From: a cyanobacterium endosymbiont of Rhopalodia gibberula
GTDB taxonomy: Bacteria > Cyanobacteriota > Cyanobacteriia > Cyanobacteriales > Microcystaceae
Length of the DNA stretch: 64,000 nt
Assembly: GCF_003574135.1 (NCBI RefSeq)
Contig: NZ_AP018341.1
Location: forward strand, 124,001-188,000
Direction: 5' to 3'
Shown here: piece by piece, positions 54,029 to 63,480 of the stretch
Layout: each line of letters opens with the position of its first letter
Position numbering within the stretch: the first letter of the stretch is position 1
The notes under the pieces: generated by a model
What the model saw: only the letters and a program-made list of their open reading frames with translations
Told to the model about the DNA's origin: nothing
Database searches by the model: none
Translations under genes and position numbers: made by a program

Positions 54029-55153
54029 ATGCGCTATAGACGTTTCGGTAAAACAAATTTACTCTTGTCCGTTTTTTCTCTAGGAACTATGCGCTGTTTA
54101 TCTTCTGAGGCTATTTTCAGACAAACTATCGAACGGGCGATTACCCTAGGAATCAATCATTTTGAAACGGCAAAAGGGTACGGAAATAGTGAACAGTACT
54201 TAGGGCAGTTCTTCGCTCAGCAACCTTCGTCTTGCCGAGAGAGACTTTATATTACAACGAAGTTACCACCTACTCCTAACCCCGATCAAATGAGTCAGTG
54301 GATCGATGAGTCTTTACAACTTCTTCAAGTGGACCATCTCAACTGTTTGGCAATTCATGGGATTAACACATGGGATCATTTTCGTTGGCTCACTCAGCCT
54401 AACGGATGTTGGATAGCATTGCAAAAAGCATTAGATGACGGAAGAATTCACCATATTGGATTTTCAACTCACGGCGATTTAGACTTGATTTTAGAAACAA
54501 TCAAAACAAATTTATTTGAATTTATCAATCTTCATTATTATTATTTTTTCCAACGCAATGCGCCAGCAATCGTCCTCGCATCCCAAAAAGATCTGGGAAT
54601 ATTTATAATCTCTCCCGGGGATAAAGGAGGTTGTCTTTATACTCCACCAAACCGTCTACAAAGTTTGTGTAAGCCGTTTTCTCCTTTGGAATTAACCTAT
54701 CGGTTTTTGTTGAGCGATCACCGTATAACCACTTTGAGTGTAGGGGCAGCAAATCCCGAAGAATTAGCCTGTACTTTAGAGTTAGACGTGGGTCCTCTTA
54801 CCTTGAGCGAAATAGATATCTTTCAACGTTTAGAAACTCATATAGAAACAACTTTGGGAAGTGATCGTTGTCGTCAATGTTATCAATGCCTTCCCTGTCC
54901 CGAAACCATAAACATCCCCGAAGTATTAAGATTACGTAATCTTGCCGTTGCTTATGACATGATTGATTTTGCCCAATATCGTTATAGGATGTTTGAGAAT
55001 GCTGCTCATTGGTTCCCAGGAAATAAAGGCAACCATTGTACTGAGTGTGGTGATTGTCTTCCCCGTTGTCCTGAAAAATTAAATATTCCTCAATTGTTAC
55101 AAAATACCCATCAACAACTGAATGGTTCACCTCGTCGGCGTCTGTGGGAGTAA
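54029..55153 (+). CDS. Aldo/keto reductase with C-terminal ferredoxin-like 4Fe-4S region
   Basis: A 374-residue NAD(P)H-dependent oxidoreductase. The N-terminal barrel shows MRYRRFGKTNLLLSVFSLG, the catalytic-loop region HFETAKGYGNSEQYLG (Tyr present) and TTKLPP (Lys). The C-terminal part has two Cys clusters, CRQCYQCLPCPETINI and CTECGDCLPRCPEKLNI, expected to bind iron-sulfur clusters. Such fusions are common in cyanobacteria but have no firmly assigned substrate. It follows the DUF151 gene closely on the same strand. Confidence 0.9.
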   Translation: MRYRRFGKTNLLLSVFSLGTMRCLSSEAIFRQTIERAITLGINHFETAKGYGNSEQYLGQFFAQQPSSCRERLYITTKLPPTPNPDQMSQWIDESLQLLQVDHLNCLAIHGINTWDHFRWLTQPNGCWIALQKALDDGRIHHIGFSTHGDLDLILETIKTNLFEFINLHYYYFFQRNAPAIVLASQKDLGIFIISPGDKGGCLYTPPNRLQSLCKPFSPLELTYRFLLSDHRITTLSVGAANPEELACTLELDVGPLTLSEIDIFQRLETHIETTLGSDRCRQCYQCLPCPETINIPEVLRLRNLAVAYDMIDFAQYRYRMFENAAHWFPGNKGNHCTECGDCLPRCPEKLNIPQLLQNTHQQLNGSPRRRLWE

Positions 55154-55234
55154 TTTATTTCTGAATAATCATTGTTATTGTTTTGCTTGTTACTATGGAC
55201 CTTCTAGCTAAGAAAATCTATAATTTTCCTTTAT

Positions 55235-55850
55235 TCATTCTGTACTTTTCCAAAATCACTAAATCTTCGGGACGGTCTATATTTCAGACAAAATAGGTAG
55301 AACGAATGTATTTATTTTAAGTTGTCGAGCGATAATTTTGGTTTTAGATAGACTTTATTTGTTCCCTAAGGAATATTTTTAAATAACTTAGGGATAATTT
55401 TTTTTAGTCATATTAAATAGTAACCACCATCAGATGTTTCTCCTAAGACTAAATCATTCTTATCTAACGACTCGAAAGCATTCATAATAATTTCTATATT
55501 CAGATCAGGACAATCAATTCCAATAATGACTACTCTAGAAAATTCTAATTTAAAAGAATCCTCAAAAGCTAATTTCATTTGATTTCCTAAATTTTATTCA
55601 TGCTGAGAACAATAATTTAAATCATTTCCTCGCCAACTCTCCATAACTTCCTGACTACCTCCTCTATAGTAGACGGTGGTAGAAATTTCTTTCATTAAAC
55701 TTTCTTACTTCTGTTATCGTGTTCTCTGTCAGTTGAAGCTGTAACTCTGCTGCACCCTCTGCACCTAAGGCAGGAATTAAGCGCGTTTTGGTTTTTTGGG
55801 TTTCAGAATAACGAGTAACAAGAATTAATCGGTAGCAATTTTTGTTAGTT
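55235..55850 (-). pseudogene. Dead DUF2064-family glycosyltransferase-like gene
   Basis: The N-terminal part reads LILVTRYSETQKTKTRLIPA then LGAEGAAELQLTEN, matching the family start (LFTRYPEPGKTKTRLIPALG). Later pieces match GSYGELARK, SLRRNIWWLLFN (DGGYYLIGL in intact proteins) and the end DRPEDLVI-like motif (YRPSRRFSDFGK in the shifted frame). Stops and shifts are frequent. Borders are approximate. Confidence 0.7.
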
Positions 55851-56497
55851 ATCTTACTGACTTATCATCGACAAATTAAATATCAATACAGTAAAGGATT
55901 TAAGATTATGATAAGCCCTAAATCTTCTACTGTATAAGGGACTAATTAAGCTATTAATACAGATAATATTTACTTAATCAGTGTTAACAATAATTCAAAG
56001 TTTGGGTTTTAAAAAAAATTACTTGAGACTTATTAGACATTTTTAAAAATATAAAAAGGTAGATTTAATCCTTTTATAATCAAAATAGCGAGCTCATTAT
56101 GACACAAAATTATACTGACTAAAAAATAAAATTAAAAACTTAAGTAAATGGGAGCGTAAGAAATTCCATGTAAAGACGGTTAATATTCGAGGATTATTTT
56201 TGCGTTGAAAAAGATAGACAAAATACTATATATGTAAACCTACACTAACATGATTTTATCATTGGCTTGAGGGATATAAATTATAAAATTTATCCCCAAA
56301 TTAGTTTGATCTTTTGCGTCAAAATTTAGCTAACTAGTTTCAATTTTTTTATTCTTAACTTTGTACGATTTTACTCTTAAGCTTGATATTAACAAATCTT
56401 TCTACAAAAAATTACAAAAAAAATACACAAAAATAATGTTCTGTGCATTATCCAAATATATAGCAACCAGGAGTTGGTTGTGAGCAGATATCCTAGT

Positions 56498-56542
56498 AAA
56501 AGACAACAGGGAAAAAAATTCCTATGAATTATTTCTGATTGC
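56498..56542. repeat. Dispersed repeat, copy 2
   Basis: Starts AAAAGACAACAGGGAAAA and ends TATGAATTATTTCTGATTGC, the same as the copy at 29792-29838. The AACAGGG start resembles the short tandem repeats of free-living cyanobacteria. Confidence 0.65.
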
Positions 56543-56665
56543 CATAGTCAATTGATAAACCTTAGAAATAGCCTAGAGACCTCGTATACAACGTCTCTAG
56601 GAAAGTTAGGTTATATAATTTGGATTTATCTGAAGAGGTGTCAAGCCACAAAAAGACCACACCGC

Positions 56666-56686
56666 TTTAAGGTGTGGCAAATAACG
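56666..56686 (-). terminator. Short hairpin after the RRM gene
   Basis: CCACACCGC...GGTGTGG: CCACACC pairs with GGTGTGG around GCTTTAA. It lies 10 nt beyond the stop of the RRM gene. On the - strand it is followed by TCTTTTTGTGG, so it is a likely terminator. Confidence 0.7.
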
Positions 56687-56695
56687 TCAGGCAGT

Positions 56696-56989
56696 TTAGA
56701 AGCGGTTCCGTCCGCGTCCGCCACCATAGCCTCCGCCACCTCGCTGTTCACGTTCTCTGGCTTTGTTGACCTTAAGAGTACGTCCCATCCACTCAGCTCC
56801 ATCTAGAGTCTCGATGGCTTTATCTTCTTCAGTAACTGAGTTCATTTCAACAAATGCAAAGCCACGCATCCGACCCGTTTCCCGGTCAGTCGGGACATAT
56901 ACTCTTTTGACTGAACCATATTCGGCGAAAACCGAATTAAGATCATCTTCCGTAACATCGTAAGAAAGGTTGCCTACATAAATGGACAT
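56696..56989 (-). CDS. RRM RNA-binding protein, glycine-rich tail (Rbp type)
   Basis: A 97-residue protein with one RNA-recognition motif: RNP2 is SIYVGNL at the start and RNP1 is RGFAFVEM in the middle. The tail GGGGYGGGRGRNRF is Gly/Arg-rich. These cyanobacterial Rbp proteins are often cold-induced and bind poly(U/G). The start at 56989 is supported by GGAGA about 7 nt upstream and by the fact that RRM proteins of this type begin MSIYVGNL; an upstream in-frame start would add 35 unlikely residues. Confidence 0.95.
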   Translation of the reverse strand: MSIYVGNLSYDVTEDDLNSVFAEYGSVKRVYVPTDRETGRMRGFAFVEMNSVTEEDKAIETLDGAEWMGRTLKVNKAREREQRGGGGYGGGRGRNRF

Positions 56990-57282
56990 AGATTGTCTCC
57001 ATTGACGACTGATGTGTGTAGAGATATTAGATTTCGGAGAGCATCTTGCCAAGACAAAACGGGAAAAACCTGTCAATGCTAATAACAAACTCAAAACCGA
57101 TACTCAAACTCTCATTGGTTCAATAATAGCACTTTCAGAACAAGAAAGAAACATTCCAGCCAACTCGGTACGTCTTTCTCAAAAGAATCACCACTTTAAA
57201 AAAATTTGTTAGGATCCATTATGTTAATTTTTTCTTCATATTCTTTCTTTGTTCCCTATATCCCCTATTAATCTAAAACCTA

Positions 57283-57681
57283 ATGTATCAGTCGGATTCC
57301 TTCTTACCTGACTTAGCTCAAGAATCTCTACTACAAGAATTTCTTGAAACTTTACCGCTCCCATATAAAACCATGGTAGCAATCGCCTATTTTACCTCGT
57401 CAAGAATTAATGACATTTTATCCTTAAAAACTAGTGATATTTACCCTAATCAAATTAAAATTGCCAAATCAGAACCCAGTTTTAATAAGTTAGTTCCTAT
57501 CACTCCTTTGTTAAGACCCTATTTAACTATCTACCTTAATGGACTTAAGCCTCAAAAGTCAGCTTTTCTTTTTGTCAATTCCCAGGGAGAACCTTTAAAA
57601 AGTTGGGTAGTTTTTCGGGTATTGAACATGACAGCACGTCAAATTAATCTTCCGGAAATATATTTTTTTATTCTTCGTTAA
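57283..57681 (+). pseudogene. Truncated tyrosine recombinase/integrase
   Basis: A 132-codon frame whose middle, AYFTSSRINDILSLKTSDI, matches the first catalytic Arg region of tyrosine recombinases, followed by NKLVPITPLLRPYL. After LPEIYFFILR it meets TAA, where intact proteins continue with the His-x-x-Arg and Tyr of the active site. The following DNA still resembles that part (FL*IVCYVI) with more stops. It therefore lacks most catalytic residues. It could be expressed as a fragment, but not as an active recombinase. Confidence 0.7.
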
Positions 57682-57960
57682 TTTTTATAGATAGTTTGTT
57701 ATGTAATCTTAATTAAGATTAGAATGACTAAGAGTTAAAACTAGTATTGAATTATAAAAAATATTGAGTTCAACAAAAATTAAAAACTCTTTCCATCTTC
57801 GGTAACTCCCCAGATCTTGTAATCGAATCTTAACTCGATCTAAAAAAAGGTGCTTGAGGACAACTAAATACGTGATAATGGGCAATGCGTCTTTTTATTT
57901 GGCCGGGCTAAATCAGAAAACGTAACTTTTTGTATGACGACAAAACTAAAATTAATTCCG

Positions 57961-59757
57961 ATGCGAACTCATTATTGTGGCGACCTACAAGCAACTGATA
58001 TTAATAAAACCGTTACTCTATTTGGTTGGGTTGATCGCCGAAGGGATCATGGAGGTGTTATCTTCATTGATCTACGTGATCGCACAGGAATTGTTCAAAT
58101 TGTTAGTGACCCCCAACGAACCCCTGATTCTTATCCCAATGCAGAAAACCTGCGTAATGAGTATGTGGTCAAAATAGTAGGTTGTGTGAGCCAACGTCCT
58201 CCGGAATCTCTCAACCTGAAATTATCGACTGGAGAAGTAGAAATATATGCTGATCGTATAGAATTACTCAACGGAGTGGACAAGCAACTTCCCTTTGTGA
58301 TATCGAGTTTAGAAACAGAATTAGTTAGGGAGGATGTTCGTCTCAAGTATCGCTACTTGGACTTAAGACGTGATCGCATGGCCAGAAACTTGCAATTACG
58401 TCATAGAGTGATTAAAGCAATACGTCGCTATCTCGAGGATGAACAAGAGTTTATGGAGATAGAAACTCCTATTCTTACTCGTTCTACCCCTGAAGGAGCA
58501 CGGGATTATTTAGTTCCTTCTCGGGCTAATCCTGGTCAATGGTATGCTTTACCACAGTCGCCTCAATTATTTAAACAGTTATTGATGATATCAGGATATG
58601 ATCGTTACTATCAGATTGCCCGTTGTTTCCGCGATGAGGATTTACGGGCTGATAGACAACCAGAATTTACTCAACTAGACATGGAAATGAGTTTCATGTC
58701 CGAAGAGGAAATTTTAGACTTGAATGAGAAGTTAGTTTGCTATATCTTCAAAACTGTTAAAAATCTTGAAATTGCCCATCCTTTTCCTCGTCTGACCTAT
58801 GCAGAAACCATGGAAAAATATGGAACAGATCGTCCTGACACCCGATTTAATTTAACCTTAGTTGATGTTTCAAATATTTTTCAAGATAGCGGATTTAAAG
58901 TTTTTTCTGAGGCAATTAAAAATGGTGGAAAAGTAAAAGTTTTGCCCATTCCTGGAGGTAATGAAGCAATTTCTAATGTAAGAATTAAACCTGGGGGAGA
59001 TTTATTCAGAAATGCCACCGATGCAGGAGCTAAAGGAATTGCTTTTATTCGAGTCAAAGATGATAATAAACTTGATACTATTGGAGCAATTAAAGATAAT
59101 TTAAATCAGCAACAAAAAGATGAACTATTAGTTAGAACACGAGCTAAACCAGGGGATTTGTTGCTGTTTGGAGCAGGAAATACGGATACAGTTAATAGAT
59201 CTTTATCTCGATTGCGATTAGTAATTGGAGATCAATTAGGATTAATCGATCATGATCAGGTTAATTTAGTTTGGATCACTGAATTCCCCATGTTTGAATG
59301 GAATGCCGATGAAAAGCGATTAGAAGCATTGCATCATCCCTTTACTGCACCTAATCCAGAAGATTTAGATGATCTCAAAACTGCTAGAGCGCAAGCTTAT
59401 GACTTAGTCTACAATGGAGTAGAAATTGGAGGTGGAAGTCTAAGAATTTATAAGAAAGAAATCCAGGAAAAAGTACTTGCAACTATTGGCTTATCTAGGT
59501 CGGAAGTACATAATAAGTTTGGGTTTTTGTTAGAGGCTTTTGAATATGGAACTCCTCCTCATGGTGGTATTGCCTACGGGTTAGATCGCTTAGTAATGTT
59601 GTTAGCTCAAGAAGATTCCATAAGAGACGTTATTGCCTTTCCGAAAACTCAACAAGCAAGTTGTTTACTTACACAAGCACCAGCTACTGTTGACGAAAAA
59701 CAATTAAAGGAATTGCAGGTTAAATCTATTAATAAACCCAAGTTTAAAATCGAATAA
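57961..59757 (+). CDS. aspS: Aspartyl-tRNA synthetase
   Basis: Charges tRNA-Asp; 598 residues from the ATG at 57961. The start is chosen because MRTHYCGDL is the usual N-terminus of cyanobacterial AspS; an ATG at 57934 would add nine residues and neither has a clear ribosome site. The OB-fold anticodon domain ([20 protein letters not shown]) comes first, then motif 2 ([18 protein letters not shown]), the bacterial insertion domain and motif 3 ([14 protein letters not shown]). The length is normal. It is followed by a hairpin. Confidence 0.97.
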   Translation: MRTHYCGDLQATDINKTVTLFGWVDRRRDHGGVIFIDLRDRTGIVQIVSDPQRTPDSYPNAENLRNEYVVKIVGCVSQRPPESLNLKLSTGEVEIYADRIELLNGVDKQLPFVISSLETELVREDVRLKYRYLDLRRDRMARNLQLRHRVIKAIRRYLEDEQEFMEIETPILTRSTPEGARDYLVPSRANPGQWYALPQSPQLFKQLLMISGYDRYYQIARCFRDEDLRADRQPEFTQLDMEMSFMSEEEILDLNEKLVCYIFKTVKNLEIAHPFPRLTYAETMEKYGTDRPDTRFNLTLVDVSNIFQDSGFKVFSEAIKNGGKVKVLPIPGGNEAISNVRIKPGGDLFRNATDAGAKGIAFIRVKDDNKLDTIGAIKDNLNQQQKDELLVRTRAKPGDLLLFGAGNTDTVNRSLSRLRLVIGDQLGLIDHDQVNLVWITEFPMFEWNADEKRLEALHHPFTAPNPEDLDDLKTARAQAYDLVYNGVEIGGGSLRIYKKEIQEKVLATIGLSRSEVHNKFGFLLEAFEYGTPPHGGIAYGLDRLVMLLAQEDSIRDVIAFPKTQQASCLLTQAPATVDEKQLKELQVKSINKPKFKIE

Positions 59758-59788
59758 TTAAAATAAACTAGTAATGAGTCCGTCTTAT

Positions 59789-59815
59789 TAGTATCGTTTC
59801 ATAAAAACGATACTA
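59789..59815 (+). terminator. Hairpin after aspS
   Basis: TAGTATCGTTT pairs exactly with AAACGATACTA around CATAA, 31 nt after the stop. No T-run follows, so it may protect the 3' end rather than stop transcription. Confidence 0.55.
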
Positions 59816-59862
59816 GAATCATTAAGTAGTAGTTTTTATCTGGCCTAAGTTCTAGAGGTAAA

Positions 59863-59886
59863 GTGATTTGCTGTACAGCAAATCAC
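59863..59886. repeat. 24-bp perfect palindrome between aspS and gapN
   Basis: GTGATTTGCTGT followed directly by its complement, so the symmetry axis is the centre of GTAC. It lies between convergent genes. There is no loop or T-run. The size and lack of loop resemble a protein-binding operator more than a terminator, but no regulated promoter is nearby. Confidence 0.75.
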
Positions 59887-60068
59887 AATTACAATTTTAG
59901 ACTCCTGATTGTTTAGTTTAAAAAGTCATAAGTGCTAAACTACATCCTCTCTATTGAGAGAGTCTAAAATTTGATTTTTTGTCACTCTTTAGTGAATCAA
60001 AAAGGATAAGTATTAATTTTTAGCTCTTTTTAACAGAAAGGATGCAAAGAATGAATAAAATAATTTAT

Positions 60069-61694
60069 TTATAAAATGAAATCAGTAGACAAGAAATTAG
60101 ACTTATGTTCCCTGACAATTTCAGAAATTAATTGTTTATTAAGATCAATTTCTTTAGCTGCTACTAAAGTCCGGATGGAAAAAGCTCTTAAAGCATCATT
60201 AACTGATAAAGTTCCTTCTGCAGAATCTTTTCGTCCAGTGAACGGGAAGGTATCAGGTCCCCGTTGACATTGACTATTTAAATTAACCCGACAAACTTGA
60301 TTAACTAGGGGGTCAACTAATTGGGCGATCTCTTCTGTGTTCTGTCCAAAAATACTTACCTGTTGTCCGTAGTCTGACTGCACTAAGTAGTCAATAGGGG
60401 TTTCGATATCATCAAAAGGAACGATAGGAATAACTGGTCCAAATTGTTCTACAGAATAGATCTTCATTTGCTCGTTGACAGGATAAAGAACCGCTGGATA
60501 AAAGAAGGTTTCGTTAATGACTCCTCCTGCTTCATTAATCACATCAGCCCCATGTTTTTTGGCATCTTCTACTAGGTCTTGAAGATACTGAGGTTTTCCT
60601 CGTTCTGCAATGGGAGTTAAGAAGACTCCTTCTTCCCACGGCATCCCAAATTTAAGGTTACCTATCTCTTCAATAAACTTATCCAAAAATTTATCAACAA
60701 TAGCAGTATGCACAAAAAGAATCTTAATGGCAGTACATCTTTGTCCATTGTAGGATAAAGTTCCCAAAATACATTCTTTAACGGCCAAATCTAAATCAGC
60801 GTGGGGTAAAATAATTCCTGGATTTTTAGCTTCTAATCCCAAAACTGATCTGAGACGGTAAGATTTTGGGTGCTGTTTTTTGAGGTTGTTAGCTGCTTTA
60901 CTACTTCCAATAAAAGCTAAAGCATCAATTTTTCCTGACTCCATTAATGCAGGTGAAATTGTTCGACCTTTACCATAAACAGTATTAACAACTCCAGGTG
61001 GGAAAGCTTCTTTAAACGCTTCTAGTAAAGGATAATTTAACAATACCCCTGGACGGGGAGCTTTGACAACAACAGTATTCCCCATAATTAAGGCAGGAAT
61101 TAGAGTCGTGAATGTTTCGTTGAGGGGATAATTAGCTGGTCCCATACTCAAGACAATCCCCAACGGTGCGCGGCGAATTTGTCCTATGACTCCTTGGGTA
61201 ATCTCAAAGCGCGAAGAAACTCGATCTAGATTTTTAAGAGCATCAATAGTGTCTTCAATATAGTTAACGGTTCGGTCAAATTCTTTACAAGAATCTGTAT
61301 AAGATTTCCCAATTTCCCACATTAAAAGATTGACAACTTCTGCCCGTTTTTCCTTCATTCGATAGGCAAAGTCTTGGAGACATTCGATTCGTTGACCAAC
61401 GGGCATAGTTGGCCATTTCCCGCGTCCATTATCATAGGCTTTTGCTGCTGCATCTAAGGCAGACAAAGCTGCCTCTTGTCCTAAACAGGGAAAGTCCCCA
61501 ATTTTTTTACGAGTTAATCCTTGAGGTGTTTTTAGATAAATAGGAGATAAGGATTCTTCCATTTCTCCATTCCAAATCTCTAGATTTCCATTGATTAGAT
61601 ATTCTCGTTGTTCGATAGGACTTTTCAGTTGAAATTCCGGAGGAATATTTTCAAGAGAAGGAAAAATATTGTTAATTTTTGCAATAATACTCAT
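60069..61694 (-). CDS. gapN: NADP-dependent glyceraldehyde-3-phosphate dehydrogenase (GapN-type aldehyde dehydrogenase)
   Basis: A 541-residue aldehyde dehydrogenase. The closest group is non-phosphorylating GapN, which makes 3-phosphoglycerate and NADPH. Visible are GPANYPLNETFTTLIPAL (cofactor and substrate region), LGLEAKNPGIILP with the general-base Glu, and SYNGQRCTAIKI with the catalytic Cys at about residue 319. The N-terminal extension of about 40 residues before the fold is usual in this group. In a cell without photosynthesis GapN would be a plausible NADPH source, which is inference. It converges with aspS. Start ATG at 61694. Confidence 0.9.
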   Translation of the reverse strand: MSIIAKINNIFPSLENIPPEFQLKSPIEQREYLINGNLEIWNGEMEESLSPIYLKTPQGLTRKKIGDFPCLGQEAALSALDAAAKAYDNGRGKWPTMPVGQRIECLQDFAYRMKEKRAEVVNLLMWEIGKSYTDSCKEFDRTVNYIEDTIDALKNLDRVSSRFEITQGVIGQIRRAPLGIVLSMGPANYPLNETFTTLIPALIMGNTVVVKAPRPGVLLNYPLLEAFKEAFPPGVVNTVYGKGRTISPALMESGKIDALAFIGSSKAANNLKKQHPKSYRLRSVLGLEAKNPGIILPHADLDLAVKECILGTLSYNGQRCTAIKILFVHTAIVDKFLDKFIEEIGNLKFGMPWEEGVFLTPIAERGKPQYLQDLVEDAKKHGADVINEAGGVINETFFYPAVLYPVNEQMKIYSVEQFGPVIPIVPFDDIETPIDYLVQSDYGQQVSIFGQNTEEIAQLVDPLVNQVCRVNLNSQCQRGPDTFPFTGRKDSAEGTLSVNDALRAFSIRTLVAAKEIDLNKQLISEIVREHKSNFLSTDFIL

Positions 61695-61744
61695 GATGTT
61701 TTGTTATGTTGTTTAACAACTTTAAAGATAGATCAAATATCAAG

Positions 61745-62140
61745 TTGTTTAAAGATATTTGATAAAATTTTAGCTGAGTTTAATAATTGCTTGTTTTCTA
61801 TCTCATTGAAAAATAAGTTGACACATTTTAATGCTCCTCGTTCATCAATAACGAAAGATAAACTAAAACAAGCACATTGATGCTATATTATCATCTTTAA
61901 ACTGAAGGACTAATGGTTAAAATCAGTTTCTGGTACCGTAAGGTTGCTTTAATTTATCCCTGTCACTACTAAGTCGATAGCATTGATACTATAGCCTTCT
62001 AGTTCAAACATTTTATATGCAGCATTTTTTTTTAGTTAAAAACATTATTCTATTTTTTTATTGTGAATTAGATCTGCTTTAATGCTTCCATTAGATAATT
62101 TTAGTTTCCTCAATGTATATGCTACTCCATAAATAGAATT
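61745..62140 (-). pseudogene. Unidentified decayed frame upstream of gapN
   Basis: On the - strand, pieces in one frame read NSIYGVAYTLRKLKLSNGSI, KMFELEGYSINAIDLVVTGI, FVIDERGALKCVNLFFNEI and ENKQLLNSAKILSNI, separated by stops. These look coding and lie just upstream of gapN in the same direction. I cannot name the family. Confidence 0.4.
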
Positions 62141-63480
62141 GGCCATTCCCATTCCCTATAACTTTAGGTATAAAAACTACATAAATTTAAATTTCAGGCT
62201 AATAAAGTGAAGAAAAGGATTGTATCTAAAATTATTCCCGAGATAAACGCTCTAGCGTTAGAAAATTCTATATATTTCAAGATAACGTTAGATTAAAATA
62301 TCAACATGGTTACTAACAATAAATAAGATGGTATTAGAACAGTGTTTTACCAGATTACTAAAGATTATTTTAAATAAATTAACACTGTGTTCCCTAATTC
62401 TAAACTACTTTTTCCTGGTTTTTGAGTCTCCTTTACTGTAATACTTGTTATATCAGCATCTTTTCCCTTAAAGTATATCTAAATAATAGTCTATCGGAGA
62501 TAAAAAAAGTATTCTGTACACTAAGTAAATGACTTCTTCTTAGACTTTTTCTTCATCAATATCTCTTAAAATCAATTCATCAAAGTAGTTTTGACTAAAA
62601 GGTAGAATTCAGTATATACTATTTCCATCTGTCTACGGAGAAAAATTTCTTTCCAAAGGCGCACGAGAACGAAGTTTCTCTCACTAAGGACAGAAATAAA
62701 AAACTGATTAAACATAATTCTTTCTGTAGAGAATTTAATATTAAAATTTAATATCAATTTTAAAGATTAAACTAACATAGTTTAACAGTCTATGATCTAA
62801 TGGGCTACGACTAAAATCCAGTCAGCATTGACCCACCACTAAGTCTATCTTAAAAATTTACTGCATCTCATTATTTTATAAAGATCAAAGAATTAAGTTG
62901 AAGTTCTCTTTCAAGACATTAAGTATGGTTTGTTAGATAAACTTTCGTTCTCAAACACAAACTAGAATTTTTCTCATACTATGTCTTCTAATCAAGAATC
63001 TCTCAACTACACTATGCTAATCTACTCTGTAACTGTTTTAGGATAAACTTTATGAGGAATCTCTAAAATTAAATGGATAAAAGATTATAGTTATGGTTGA
63101 TTAGACAAATAGCTTAAAATCAAGTAAATTGATGTTAAGCTATTCGACTCGTTTTATATACAACAAAAAAATTCTTAAAAGAGATTATACTCAGAAAATT
63201 TCTTATATATAGACAAAGAAGATGATTTTGCAGTTTAAAGACCGTAATTTTGAGATTTTTTGTGTTGAGGAGTTAAATGAATTAGGACAAATAGCTATTT
63301 GAAATAGTCGAAGTAAAAAAGTCATGAAAGTTATTCAAAATTGCTTAAGGGACTGAATATCTTAACTTTTGTATATTTACCTTTGAGACGTTATTGTGAT
63401 GAGGAGTTTTTTGAAAATCTACGAAAGAGTTCAGGGTACAATAAAAAACAGGCACATGAATAAAATAGTAGAAGTTCTCT
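62141..63480. other. AT-rich spacer
   Basis: About 1.3 kb before leuB. A 61-codon - strand frame at 62572-62757 (containing VLVRLWKEIFLRRQMEIVY) has protein-like character but no start context and is not called. Nothing else is recognised. Confidence 0.5.

Larger units (their letters stand above)
55851..56695. other. AT-rich spacer
   Basis: About 850 nt with no recognised gene. It contains the dispersed repeat at 56498-56542. Near the right end, the palindrome-like CACACCGCTTTAAGGTGTGG (56666-56686) is probably a hairpin for the RRM gene's 3' end. Confidence 0.5.
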
